Source: Streptomyces sp. NRRL WC-3605
Lineage (GTDB): Bacteria > Actinomycetota > Actinomycetes > Streptomycetales > Streptomycetaceae
Direction: 5' to 3'
Length of the DNA: 64,000 nucleotides
Assembly (NCBI RefSeq): GCF_001509795.1
Contig: NZ_LLZN01000060.1
Coordinates: 1-64,000, forward strand
The notes under the pieces were generated by a model. The model saw only the letters and a program-made list of their open reading frames with translations. It was not told the DNA's origin and searched no databases. Both the position numbers and the translations under genes were made by a program. How positions within the stretch are numbered: position 1 is the first letter of the stretch; each line of letters starts with the position of its first letter. This document shows positions 52,566-60,846 of this stretch, one piece after another.

Positions 52566-54116
52566 ATGAGCAGCGTGCCTGAAGTGACGTGCCGTCCTCG
52601 GTCGAGGCGGTTCCCGTGGTTCCTCGTCGGTCTCGGCGCGGTAGGACTGGTCCTGGCCTTGGCCCGTGCGGCGGGTGCGGGCGGGATCCCCGACGCGTGC
52701 GTCCTCGCGGGGTGCGTGCTGGCGTCGCTGGGTGTCGCGGGCGCGTACGGCCTCGTCATCCGCGTCCACGCGGACGCGAGCAGGCTGTCGTACCGGACCC
52801 TGCTGCACCGCCGCAGCGCGCGCTGGGACGACGTCGCCGATGTGCGGGTGCGCGTGCAGTACGCGCGTCACGGCGAGATCCATCGCGTGCATGTCGTCAT
52901 GCGGGGCGGGCGCACCTGGCGGCTCCCCCTGCCGGTCAGCTCGTCCGCCGAGGAGCGGACGGACTTCGACGCGACCGTGGAGGCACTGCGGGCGCTGCAC
53001 CAGCGGTACGGCACGCCGGAGTCGGACCATCTGGCCGTGCTCTCCAAGGGCACGGCCGGGCGTGGCCCAGGACTGCCCGTCCTCCTGTGCGCCGTGTTCC
53101 TCGCGGGTGCCGCGCTGGCCGCGTGGTTCGTCCCGGTGGTGGCGGCGGAGAAGCTGGCGTGGACGTCGGCCGTCCCGTGCGCCGGGCAGGAGGCGGGACG
53201 TGACGAGGACTGCCTGACCACCCTGTCGGCCGTGGTCGCGCGCACGGAGGTGGCTCAGGGCAGGGGGCAGAGCTGGGTGTACTTCGACGGCGGGCGGCCG
53301 GTGGACCGCGTCTCGGTGTCGAAGGAGGGGGCCGGTGGTTTCCGGGCCGGTGACCGCGTCCGGCTCACCGTCTGGCGCCACGGGGTGCGGGAGATCGCCG
53401 GTGGACACCACGTGTGGCGCGAGCACTTCCCCGCCGCCGGAGAGGTCGCCGTGACCGCGGCGGTGTGCGTGCTCATCGCCGGCTACCCGGCCGCCCTGAT
53501 CGCGCAGCGCCGGCGCGCACGCCGCCGGCCCGCCGACGAACTGCTGCCGTCGCCGCTCCCGTTCGCCGGTGCCTTGGCCGGTACGGCCGTGTGGTCGCTG
53601 CCGTACTGCTACACGCACCCGACCCTGGTGCCGGGCTCGCCCGGGGGCGTGGTGTGGGCGGGCCTCGGGGCGGCGGTCTCGGTCGGCCTGTTCGTCTGGG
53701 CCTGGCGTGCGACCCGCCTCCACACACCAGGGGCGGCCACGCCGGTGCCGGTGGCGGATGCCGGTGACGAGGACGTCTTCCTGTCCGCCCGGTTCCTGGA
53801 GTCCACCGAGTACAACCCGCACGGCTTCGGCACCCACATCGTCCTCGGCGCCGGTGGGCCCGCCGTGCTCCCCCACTCCGGTCCGGGCCGGTTCGCGGCG
53901 CGGCCCATCCCGGTGGAGCGGCTCACCGTCAGGACCGTGCGGCGGCCACGCGGCGGCGACGGCGACACCGTGCCGAGCAGCTGGGACATCGCCGAACTGG
54001 ACGACGAGGGCAGGCTGGTCCGGCTCGCCGCCGCCCCGGGCGACCTGGCCCGCATCCTGCGGGCGTTCACCGCCGACGACGGCACGCCCGTCACCACCGC
54101 CGGTTCGGACGGATGA
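52566..54116 (+). CDS. Membrane protein with PH-like domain
   Basis: The 516-residue protein has two N-terminal helices (about 18-60), a PH-like segment (LSYRTLLHRRSARWDDVADVRVRVQYARHG), a helix near 170-190, a polar extracytoplasmic region (about 195-290), three further helices (about 295-390) and a C-terminal cytoplasmic domain. I do not recognise a named family beyond the PH-like part. It is monocistronic, between the mini-protein and the GH18 gene. Role unknown. Confidence 0.75.
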   Translation: MSSVPEVTCRPRSRRFPWFLVGLGAVGLVLALARAAGAGGIPDACVLAGCVLASLGVAGAYGLVIRVHADASRLSYRTLLHRRSARWDDVADVRVRVQYARHGEIHRVHVVMRGGRTWRLPLPVSSSAEERTDFDATVEALRALHQRYGTPESDHLAVLSKGTAGRGPGLPVLLCAVFLAGAALAAWFVPVVAAEKLAWTSAVPCAGQEAGRDEDCLTTLSAVVARTEVAQGRGQSWVYFDGGRPVDRVSVSKEGAGGFRAGDRVRLTVWRHGVREIAGGHHVWREHFPAAGEVAVTAAVCVLIAGYPAALIAQRRRARRRPADELLPSPLPFAGALAGTAVWSLPYCYTHPTLVPGSPGGVVWAGLGAAVSVGLFVWAWRATRLHTPGAATPVPVADAGDEDVFLSARFLESTEYNPHGFGTHIVLGAGGPAVLPHSGPGRFAARPIPVERLTVRTVRRPRGGDGDTVPSSWDIAELDDEGRLVRLAAAPGDLARILRAFTADDGTPVTTAGSDG

Positions 54117-54225
54117 TCGCGGAGGACCCTGCGGGCTCCCTCCGCCGGGCCCCGCCCGGCCCCGGCCCGCCCAGTCCGGAGCGCCCAGCCCGGAGCGCCT
54201 CGGAGCACCCCTGTCGCATTGGACT

Positions 54226-54241
54226 GGACCAAAACCGGTCC
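54226..54241. promoter_or_regulatory. Inverted repeat next to the GH18 promoter
   Basis: GGACC-N6-GGTCC lies 6 bp upstream of the -35. Streptomyces chitinase promoters carry GGTCC/GGACC-type repeats near the -35, but this does not match a DasR box exactly. Confidence 0.6.
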
Positions 54242-54247
54242 GATGCC

Positions 54248-54277
54248 TTGACAGGGGTTTTCCGCTGCTCCTTAAAT
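54248..54277 (+). promoter_or_regulatory. GH18 promoter
   Basis: TTGACA (54248-54253), 18 nt, TTAAAT (54272-54277): a strong vegetative-type promoter. It leaves a leader of about 185 nt. The leader ends with a 13-codon reading frame (from 54431) whose stop overlaps the GH18 ATG. Confidence 0.75.
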
Positions 54278-54468
54278 TCACGGTGTGAAGTAACTGGAGC
54301 ACCCCTGTTTTCCCCCACCCTTCATCAGCGGTCCACGCCTTCACCGCCCCCCACTTCCTGTCTGTCATGAGCATGCCCGCGCGCCCGCGAGCGCGCCCGC
54401 CTGCCCGCCCGACGCGGTCGTGGACGAGCCATGAGGCCACGGCCGCCGACGACAGAACAGGACGCCGC

Positions 54469-55854
54469 ATGACCTCTCCCTCCCTCCCCGTCCCCGCGCT
54501 GCGCGGCGCGGTCGGCACAGCCCTCGCCGCCCTCCTCCTCGCCCCGCTCACCTCCCTCCCCGCCCACGCCGCCGCCCAGGCCACCGGGCAGATCACAGGC
54601 CTCGGCGGCAAGTGTCTCGACGTGGCCGGCGCGGCCACCGCCAACGGCACCGCCGTACAGGTCTACGACTGCAACGGCACCGGCGCCCAGCAGTGGAACG
54701 TCGGCTCCGACGGCACCATCCGCGCCCTCGGCAAGTGCCTCGACGTGGCATCCGCCGGCACCGCCGACGGCACCCGCGTCCAGCTGTGGGACTGCAACGG
54801 CAGCGCCGCCCAGCGCTGGACCGTGACCGCCGCGCGCGACATCGTCAATCCGCAGGCCGACAAGTGCCTCGACGTGAAGGGCGCGAACTCCGCCAACGGG
54901 ACCCCCGTGCAGATCTGGAGCTGCACCGGCGCCGCCCAGCAGAAGTGGACCGCCCCCGGAGCCGACGCCCCGGCGCCCGGACCCGGCGCGATGGCGGTCG
55001 CCCCGTACCTCTACAACGGCTGGGGCGACCCGCCGAGCCCGACGACCGTGATGAACGCGACCGGCGTCAAGTGGTTCACCCTCGCGTTCGTCCTCAGCAA
55101 CGGCTACTGCAACCCCCAGTGGGACGGCGGCCGTCCGCTGACGGGCGGCGTCGACCAGCGGACGATCGACGCCGTGCGCGGCGCCGGCGGCGACGTCATC
55201 CCGTCCTTCGGCGGCTGGAGCGGCAACAAGCTGGAGAGCTCCTGCGGCAGCGCGGGTGAACTCGCCGCCGCCTACCAGAAGGTGATCGACGCATACCGGC
55301 TGAAGGCCATCGACATCGACATCGAGGCCGCCGCGTACGACAGCCCGACCGTGCAGCAGCGCACGGTGGACGCGCTGAAGACCGTCAAGGCCAAGAACCC
55401 CGGGATCAAGGTGTACGTCACCTTCGGCACCGGCCAGAACGGGCCCGACAGCAGCCTGATCGGCAAGGCCGCCGCGTCCGGGCTGACCGTGGACAGCTGG
55501 ACCATCATGCCGTTCAACTTCGGCGGCGCCGGCCAGAACATGGGCCAGCTCACCGTCCGCGCGGCCGAGGGCCTGAAGACCGCCGTGAAGAACGCGTACG
55601 GTTACAGCGACGACCAGGCGTACCGGCACACCGGCATCTCCTCCATGAACGGCGTGACGGACAACTCCGAGACGGTGACCGTCGCCGACTTCCGCACGAT
55701 CCTCGCCTACGCGCAGCAGCGGCACCTGGCCCGGCTGACGTTCTGGTCCGTCAACCGGGACCGGCCCTGCACGGGCGGCAGCGCGGACAGCTGCTCCGGG
55801 GTGGCCCAGCAGCCCTGGGAGTTCACCCGAGTCTTCTCCCAGTACACCGGCTGA
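54469..55854 (+). CDS. Secreted GH18 chitinase-type enzyme with ricin-B lectin domain
   Basis: The 461-residue precursor has a signal peptide (cleavage near residue 33, AHA-AAQ), a ricin-B/CBM13 beta-trefoil (about 40-165; three QxW repeats: QQW, QRW, QKW) and a GH18 barrel (about 175-461). The catalytic motif is AIDIDIE (near residue 285), a DxDxE form whose final Glu is the acid; the usual DxxDxDxE first Asp is absent. It probably cleaves chitin or related glycans outside the cell. The ATG at 54469 follows AGGAC. The upstream promoter is strong. Confidence 0.9.
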   Translation: MTSPSLPVPALRGAVGTALAALLLAPLTSLPAHAAAQATGQITGLGGKCLDVAGAATANGTAVQVYDCNGTGAQQWNVGSDGTIRALGKCLDVASAGTADGTRVQLWDCNGSAAQRWTVTAARDIVNPQADKCLDVKGANSANGTPVQIWSCTGAAQQKWTAPGADAPAPGPGAMAVAPYLYNGWGDPPSPTTVMNATGVKWFTLAFVLSNGYCNPQWDGGRPLTGGVDQRTIDAVRGAGGDVIPSFGGWSGNKLESSCGSAGELAAAYQKVIDAYRLKAIDIDIEAAAYDSPTVQQRTVDALKTVKAKNPGIKVYVTFGTGQNGPDSSLIGKAAASGLTVDSWTIMPFNFGGAGQNMGQLTVRAAEGLKTAVKNAYGYSDDQAYRHTGISSMNGVTDNSETVTVADFRTILAYAQQRHLARLTFWSVNRDRPCTGGSADSCSGVAQQPWEFTRVFSQYTG

Positions 55855-55922
55855 CCGTGCGGCCCGCCCCGCCTCTCCCCCACTCCCCGACTCGCGCCGC
55901 CCCGGCGGCAGGAGGAGCAGAC

Positions 55923-57251
55923 ATGTCCCGACCGACCAGGCCCGGACGTCCCCGTACCGTCCCCTGGCGGCACCTCGCCGCCCGCCTGCTGGCACTGCTG
56001 GCCGTCGTGTGCGGGCTCACCGCCCCGGCGGGCGCCGCGTCGGCCGTCCCACAAGCCGCCCCGCAGGCTGCCCCGTTCAAGGTGATCGCCTTCTACAACG
56101 GCACCTGGGACGCCGCCCACATCGACTTCGTCAAGGAGGCCAACCAGTGGTTCCCGCAGGCGGGGGCCGAGAACGGCTTCACCTACCGGGCGACCACCGA
56201 CTGGAACCTGCTCGCGAACGGCGGGGTGAACGAGTACCAGGTCGTCCTGTTCCTCGACGACGCGCCGCAGACGGCCGCCCAGCGCTCGGGCTTCGAACGG
56301 TATGTGCGCGGCGGCGGGGGCTGGATGGGCTTCCACGTCTCGGCGTTCACCACGAACGCGGCCTCCTGGCCCTGGTTCTACAACTCCTTCCTCGGCAGCG
56401 GGAACTTCAGGTCCAACACCTGGGGACCCACCACGGCGGTCCTGCGCACCGAGGACCGCACCCACCCGGCCACCACCGGGCTGCCCGCCACGTTCACCTC
56501 GGCCGTCAGTGAGTGGTACAGCTGGTCCAACGACCTGCGGGCCAACCCGGACATCAAGATCCTGGCCTCCGTCGACCCCAGCAGCTTCCCGCTGGGCACC
56601 GACCCGAACCAGTCCTGGTACAGCGGCTACTACCCGATCCTGTGGACCAACACCCAGTACCGGATGCTGTACGCGAACTTCGGGCACAACGCGATGAACT
56701 ACGACACCAACACCCGCCTGTCGTCGACGTTCGCCAGCGCCACCCAGAACCGCTTCCTCCTCGACGGCCTGAAGTGGCTGGGCCGGGCGGACGGGGGCCC
56801 CGCGCCCACCGACCCCATCTCACCGACGGCCTGGTACGCGCTGAGCGACAAGGCGTCCGGGACGTGCGTCGACGCCCGGGCGGCCGCCACGGCCAACGGC
56901 ACGCCCGTCCAGCAGTACACCTGCAACGGGACCCTCGCCCAGCAGTTCCAGTTCCGGCCCACCGACGGCGGCTACTCGCGCATCGCGATCCGCGGCAACC
57001 CGAACCAGGTCGTCGACGTCACCGACGTCTCCACCGCCGATGGCGCGCCCCTGCAGCTGTGGGCGTACGGCGGCGGCGGCAACCAGCAGTGGCTGCCGGT
57101 CCGCGAAGGTGACGGCGCCTACCGCTTCACCGCCCGGCACAGCGGCAAGTGCCTGAGCACGACGGGCGGCGCGGCGAACGGTGTGCAGCTGGTGCAGCGG
57201 CCGTGCGACGGCTCCGCCGCCCAGAGCTTCCGGCTCACCGCCCAGCCCTGA
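55923..57251 (+). CDS. Secreted ThuA-domain protein with ricin-B lectin domain
   Basis: The 442-residue precursor has a Sec signal (about 1-40), a ThuA-like domain (about 48-280; [59 protein letters not shown]) and a C-terminal ricin-B/CBM13 trefoil (about 300-440). ThuA-like proteins are glutamine-amidotransferase-fold proteins found in sugar use, probably as hydrolases or isomerases. The ATG at 55923 follows GGAGGAG, overruling the 22-codon-longer frame. It is 68 nt after the GH18 gene and may share its transcript. Confidence 0.9.
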   Translation: MSRPTRPGRPRTVPWRHLAARLLALLAVVCGLTAPAGAASAVPQAAPQAAPFKVIAFYNGTWDAAHIDFVKEANQWFPQAGAENGFTYRATTDWNLLANGGVNEYQVVLFLDDAPQTAAQRSGFERYVRGGGGWMGFHVSAFTTNAASWPWFYNSFLGSGNFRSNTWGPTTAVLRTEDRTHPATTGLPATFTSAVSEWYSWSNDLRANPDIKILASVDPSSFPLGTDPNQSWYSGYYPILWTNTQYRMLYANFGHNAMNYDTNTRLSSTFASATQNRFLLDGLKWLGRADGGPAPTDPISPTAWYALSDKASGTCVDARAAATANGTPVQQYTCNGTLAQQFQFRPTDGGYSRIAIRGNPNQVVDVTDVSTADGAPLQLWAYGGGGNQQWLPVREGDGAYRFTARHSGKCLSTTGGAANGVQLVQRPCDGSAAQSFRLTAQP

Positions 57252-57340
57252 CCCCCGGCCGCGACGGCCGTCCGGGTGAGCGTCGCCGGGCCGCACGGGA
57301 CCGGGGCAAGCCGTCCCGGTGCCCGGGCGGTTCCGGCGGC

Positions 57341-57346
57341 GATAAT
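57341..57346 (+). promoter_or_regulatory. -10 box for a leaderless nhaA transcript
   Basis: GATAAT ends 6 nt before the GTG at 57353, and no ribosome site precedes it. Confidence 0.5.
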
Positions 57347-57352
57347 CGGCCG

Positions 57353-59254
57353 GTGAGCGGCTACGAGTCCAGCGATGCCAGCGAGACGATGTCCAGCCAG
57401 ACCCGGGCGCGCTGGCGTTCGTTCATGCAGACCGAGACGGGCAGCGCCGCCCTGCTGCTCGCGGCGGTCGTGGTGGCCCTGCTGTGGGTCAACATGGACG
57501 CGCACTCCTACGAGGCGGTGTGGGGGGCGACCTTCACGATCGGTTTCGACACCTTTCACCTCGCGCTCGACCTGCACGAGTGGATCAACGCCGGACTGAT
57601 GAGCCTGTTCTTCTTCGTGGTGGGACTGGAGGCGCGCCGCGAGTTCGACATGGGGGACCTGCGGGACCGGCGCTGGGTGGTGCTCTGCACGGTGGCCGGG
57701 CTCGGCAGCATGGTCGTGCCCGCGGCGATCTACGTGGCGATCAACGCCGGCCATGACTCGGTGCACGGGTGGGGCACGGCGATGTCGACGGACACGGCCT
57801 TCGCGCTGGGCATCCTCGCGGTGTTCGGCCGGCGGCTGCCGGCCGCGCTGCGCGCCTTCATGCTGTCGATCTCCGTGGTGGACGACCTGGTCGCCCTGAT
57901 GGTGATCGCCGTCTTCTACAGCGACGGCATCCACGTGCCCGCGCTGCTGGTGGCGTTCGGCGGTCTGCTGGGCATCGTGGTGCTGCGTCTGGCGGGCGTC
58001 CGCAAGGGCGTCTACTGCGCCCTGCTGTCGCTGCTCGTCTGGATCGCCCTGCACGAGGCGGGCGTCGACCCCGTGGTCACCGGACTGGCCGTGGGAGCCC
58101 TGGTGGTCGCCTATCCGGCGCCACGCAGCGACCTGGAGCGGGCGAGCCGGCTGTTCCGTTCCTTCCGCGAGCAGCCCACGCCCGAGCTGCAGCGCGACGC
58201 GGTGAGGGGGCTCGCCGCCGCGATCTCCCCCAACGAGCGCCTCGAACAGAAATTCCTGCCCTGGGTGAGCTACGGCATCGTGCCGCTGTTCGCGCTGGCC
58301 AACGCGGGCATCGAGCTCAGCGGCGCCGAGCTGGCGGACGCGTTCACCTCGCCGATCACCGTGGGCATCGTGGCGGGCTGCGCGGCGGGCAAGCTGATCG
58401 GGACCGTCGGCTCCATGGCGGGTGCTCGGCTGCTGACGGGCGGGCGTCTGCGGCCCACGGTGGGCTGGGGTTCGGTCACCGCGGGCGGGGCCGTCGCCGG
58501 GGCGGCCTTCACGGTCTCCCTGCTGATCGCGGCCATCGCGTTCGAGGGCGAGGAACTGGAGCAGGCCCGGATCGGCATCCTCACCTCCCTGCTGGTGGCG
58601 TTCGCCCTGACCTGGCTGGTCTCCGGGGCGATCGGCCTGCTCCCGGAGGCCCTCCGGGCACGGGCCCTGCTGGGCACGTCCGAGACACCGACGGATCTGG
58701 CCGTGGCGGTCGACCCCCGGCACGACCGGGTACGCGGTCCGGCGGAGGCGGCCGTGACGGTGGTGGAGTACGGCGACTTCGAGTGCCCCTACTGCGGTCA
58801 GGCCGAGCAGGTGGTGCGCGAGCTGCTGGGTTCCGACTCCGACGTCCGCTACGTGTGGCGGCACCTGCCGCTGCCCGACGTGCACCCCAACGCCCAGCTG
58901 GCGGCGGAGGCGGCGGAGGCCGCCGCACGGCAGGGCCGGTTCTGGGAGATGCACGACCTGCTGCTGGAGCGTCAGGATGCGCTCAGCGGACGGGACCTGC
59001 TGGGCTACGCGCGGGAGCTGGGTCTGGATGTGGTGCGCTTCCGCGACGACGTCGAACGGCACCGGGGGGCGCGGCGGGTCGCGGAGGACGTGGACTCGGC
59101 GGACCTCAGCGGCGTGTCCGGCACCCCCACCTTCTTCATCAACGGACTGCGCCACCAGGGCGCCTACGACATCGGGGCGCTGACCCGGGCGGTCGAGCAG
59201 GCGCGGCAGCGCGTCCTGGCCGCGCAGACCGCGCCCCGCGAACCGCGGAGCTGA
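57353..59254 (+). CDS. nhaA: Na+/H+ antiporter NhaA fused to a thioredoxin-like domain
   Basis: The 633-residue protein has the NhaA membrane domain (about 20-440; the Asp pair in [11 protein letters not shown], near residues 180-181, is the ion site) and a C-terminal thioredoxin/DsbA-like domain (about 450-630; CPYC motif in [13 protein letters not shown], cis-Pro region [10 protein letters not shown]). Both halves look intact. The fusion is known in actinobacteria and could couple antiport to redox state. The GTG at 57353 fits a leaderless mRNA; the longer upstream frame overlaps the ThuA gene. Confidence 0.92.
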   Translation: MSGYESSDASETMSSQTRARWRSFMQTETGSAALLLAAVVVALLWVNMDAHSYEAVWGATFTIGFDTFHLALDLHEWINAGLMSLFFFVVGLEARREFDMGDLRDRRWVVLCTVAGLGSMVVPAAIYVAINAGHDSVHGWGTAMSTDTAFALGILAVFGRRLPAALRAFMLSISVVDDLVALMVIAVFYSDGIHVPALLVAFGGLLGIVVLRLAGVRKGVYCALLSLLVWIALHEAGVDPVVTGLAVGALVVAYPAPRSDLERASRLFRSFREQPTPELQRDAVRGLAAAISPNERLEQKFLPWVSYGIVPLFALANAGIELSGAELADAFTSPITVGIVAGCAAGKLIGTVGSMAGARLLTGGRLRPTVGWGSVTAGGAVAGAAFTVSLLIAAIAFEGEELEQARIGILTSLLVAFALTWLVSGAIGLLPEALRARALLGTSETPTDLAVAVDPRHDRVRGPAEAAVTVVEYGDFECPYCGQAEQVVRELLGSDSDVRYVWRHLPLPDVHPNAQLAAEAAEAAARQGRFWEMHDLLLERQDALSGRDLLGYARELGLDVVRFRDDVERHRGARRVAEDVDSADLSGVSGTPTFFINGLRHQGAYDIGALTRAVEQARQRVLAAQTAPREPRS

Positions 59255-59343
59255 ACCTCGTTCCCCCTTGGTTACAACTCTCCCGGCCTCTCGCGGGTCC
59301 AACCCGCACAGGCCACACAGCTGCGAGCCCGAGGGAAGACACC

Positions 59344-60834
59344 ATGACGCACAGGAACACGGCGGCCGTCGCCGCCGCCTCCTTCCTGCTCCTGACGGGC
59401 GCGGTGATCACCGCGGCCCCCGGCGCCCACGCGGGCACGCCCGGCGGGACGCACGCCGTCGACCGCAACAGCGACTTCGACGGCGACGGGTACGACGACG
59501 TCCTCATAGGGGCACCGACCGGGACCGACGGCAGCCGCAAGAACTCCGGCTACGTCACCGTCCAGTACGGCGGCAAGGGCGGCATCGGCACGGCCGCCGG
59601 GGCACGCAAGGCCCGCACCGCGGTCTTCGGGCAGAACACCTCCGGGGTGCGCGGCAGCGCCGAGTCCGGTGACGGCTTCGGCGCCGCCGTCGCCAGCGGG
59701 GACCTGAACGCCGACGGCTACGACGACGCGATCGTCGCCGCGCCCGGTGAGGACGTCGGCGGGGTGAAGGACGCGGGCCGGGTGACCGTCCTGTTCGGCT
59801 CGCGGACCGGGCTCAAGGCGTCGGGCAGCGTCACCTTCGGTCCGGCCGCACCCGCGGCGGACGCCGGGTTCGGGCTCGCGGTGGCCGCGGCGCGGCTGAG
59901 CGGCGCCGTACCCGGTGACGTGCTCGTCGTGGCCGACCGGCGGGGCGCGCACCTGTTCACCCACGCCGGCGGCGCCCTGCGCCCCGCGGGCCGCCTCGAC
60001 ACGGTGGGCGCGCCGGGCGACGAGAAGATCCAGCCGGCGTCGCTGACGACGGGCGACTACGACGACGACGGCTACGCCGACCTGATCGTCGCGGGCCGCA
60101 GCCTGGAGGAGGACGGCCAGGGACGTTCGGCCGTCTACCGCGGCGGGGCCGGCGGCCTCGCCTACGTCCGCGATCTGCCCGGCGGCCCGGCGACGGCCTC
60201 CGGGGACATCGACCACGACGGGTACGACGATCTGGTCGCGGGGCGGCCGGACCGGCTGGAGGACGAGTACGAGCCGCTGACCGGCGGCGCCGTCCTGGTG
60301 TTCCTCGGCGGCCCGGACATCTTCACCGGCCTGGACGAGTACGGCCGGCCCGACCAGGTGTGGCTCCAGCGCGATCCGGGGGTGCCGGGCACTCCCGAAC
60401 TGGGCGACGGTTTCGGCTACGACGTGTCGCTGGGCGACGCCGACGGCGACGGGTTCGCGGATCTCGCCATCGGGGTGCCGGGCGAGGACGTCGGCACCGT
60501 ACGGGACGCGGGGATGGTCGTCGTCCTGCGCGGCTCGGCCCGGGGACTGACCACGTCCGGCGTGGTCTCCTTCACGCAGAACACCGCGAACGTGCCGGGC
60601 ACGGTCGAGAAGGGCGACCGCTTCGGCGCGCAGGTCCGGTTCGCGGACACCGACCGGAACGGCCGTGCCGAACTGCTGGCCACGGCGCCCGGCGAGAACA
60701 GCGGCGAAGGGTCCGCGTGGCACCTCCCGGGGTCGGCCGCCGGGACCGCCACCCGGGGGTCGTGGTCGTACGGGCCGCGCTCCCTGGCGGCGCCGCCCGC
60801 CGGCGCGGGCTTCGGGACGGCCGTCGACGAGTGA
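59344..60834 (+). CDS. Secreted FG-GAP/VCBS repeat (integrin-like propeller) protein
   Basis: The 496-residue protein has a signal peptide (cleavage near residue 30, AHA-GTP) and six to seven FG-GAP repeats with Ca-binding Dx[DN]xDG loops (DFDGDGYDDV, DLNADGYDDA, DYDDDGYADL, DIDHDGYDDL, DADGDGFADL), which should form a beta-propeller like the integrin alpha head. Such proteins are exported and may bind surfaces or ligands; no catalytic motif is seen. The ATG at 59344 follows GAGGGAAG. It ends 12 nt from the convergent phosphatase. Confidence 0.92.
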   Translation: MTHRNTAAVAAASFLLLTGAVITAAPGAHAGTPGGTHAVDRNSDFDGDGYDDVLIGAPTGTDGSRKNSGYVTVQYGGKGGIGTAAGARKARTAVFGQNTSGVRGSAESGDGFGAAVASGDLNADGYDDAIVAAPGEDVGGVKDAGRVTVLFGSRTGLKASGSVTFGPAAPAADAGFGLAVAAARLSGAVPGDVLVVADRRGAHLFTHAGGALRPAGRLDTVGAPGDEKIQPASLTTGDYDDDGYADLIVAGRSLEEDGQGRSAVYRGGAGGLAYVRDLPGGPATASGDIDHDGYDDLVAGRPDRLEDEYEPLTGGAVLVFLGGPDIFTGLDEYGRPDQVWLQRDPGVPGTPELGDGFGYDVSLGDADGDGFADLAIGVPGEDVGTVRDAGMVVVLRGSARGLTTSGVVSFTQNTANVPGTVEKGDRFGAQVRFADTDRNGRAELLATAPGENSGEGSAWHLPGSAAGTATRGSWSYGPRSLAAPPAGAGFGTAVDE

Positions 60835-60846
60835 GCGACGGGGGAC

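Larger units (their letters stand above)
54202..54308 (+). repeat. Direct repeat flanking the GH18 promoter
   Basis: GGAGCACCCCTGT is present at 54202-54214 and 54296-54308. The promoter and a palindrome lie between the two copies. Confidence 0.8.
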
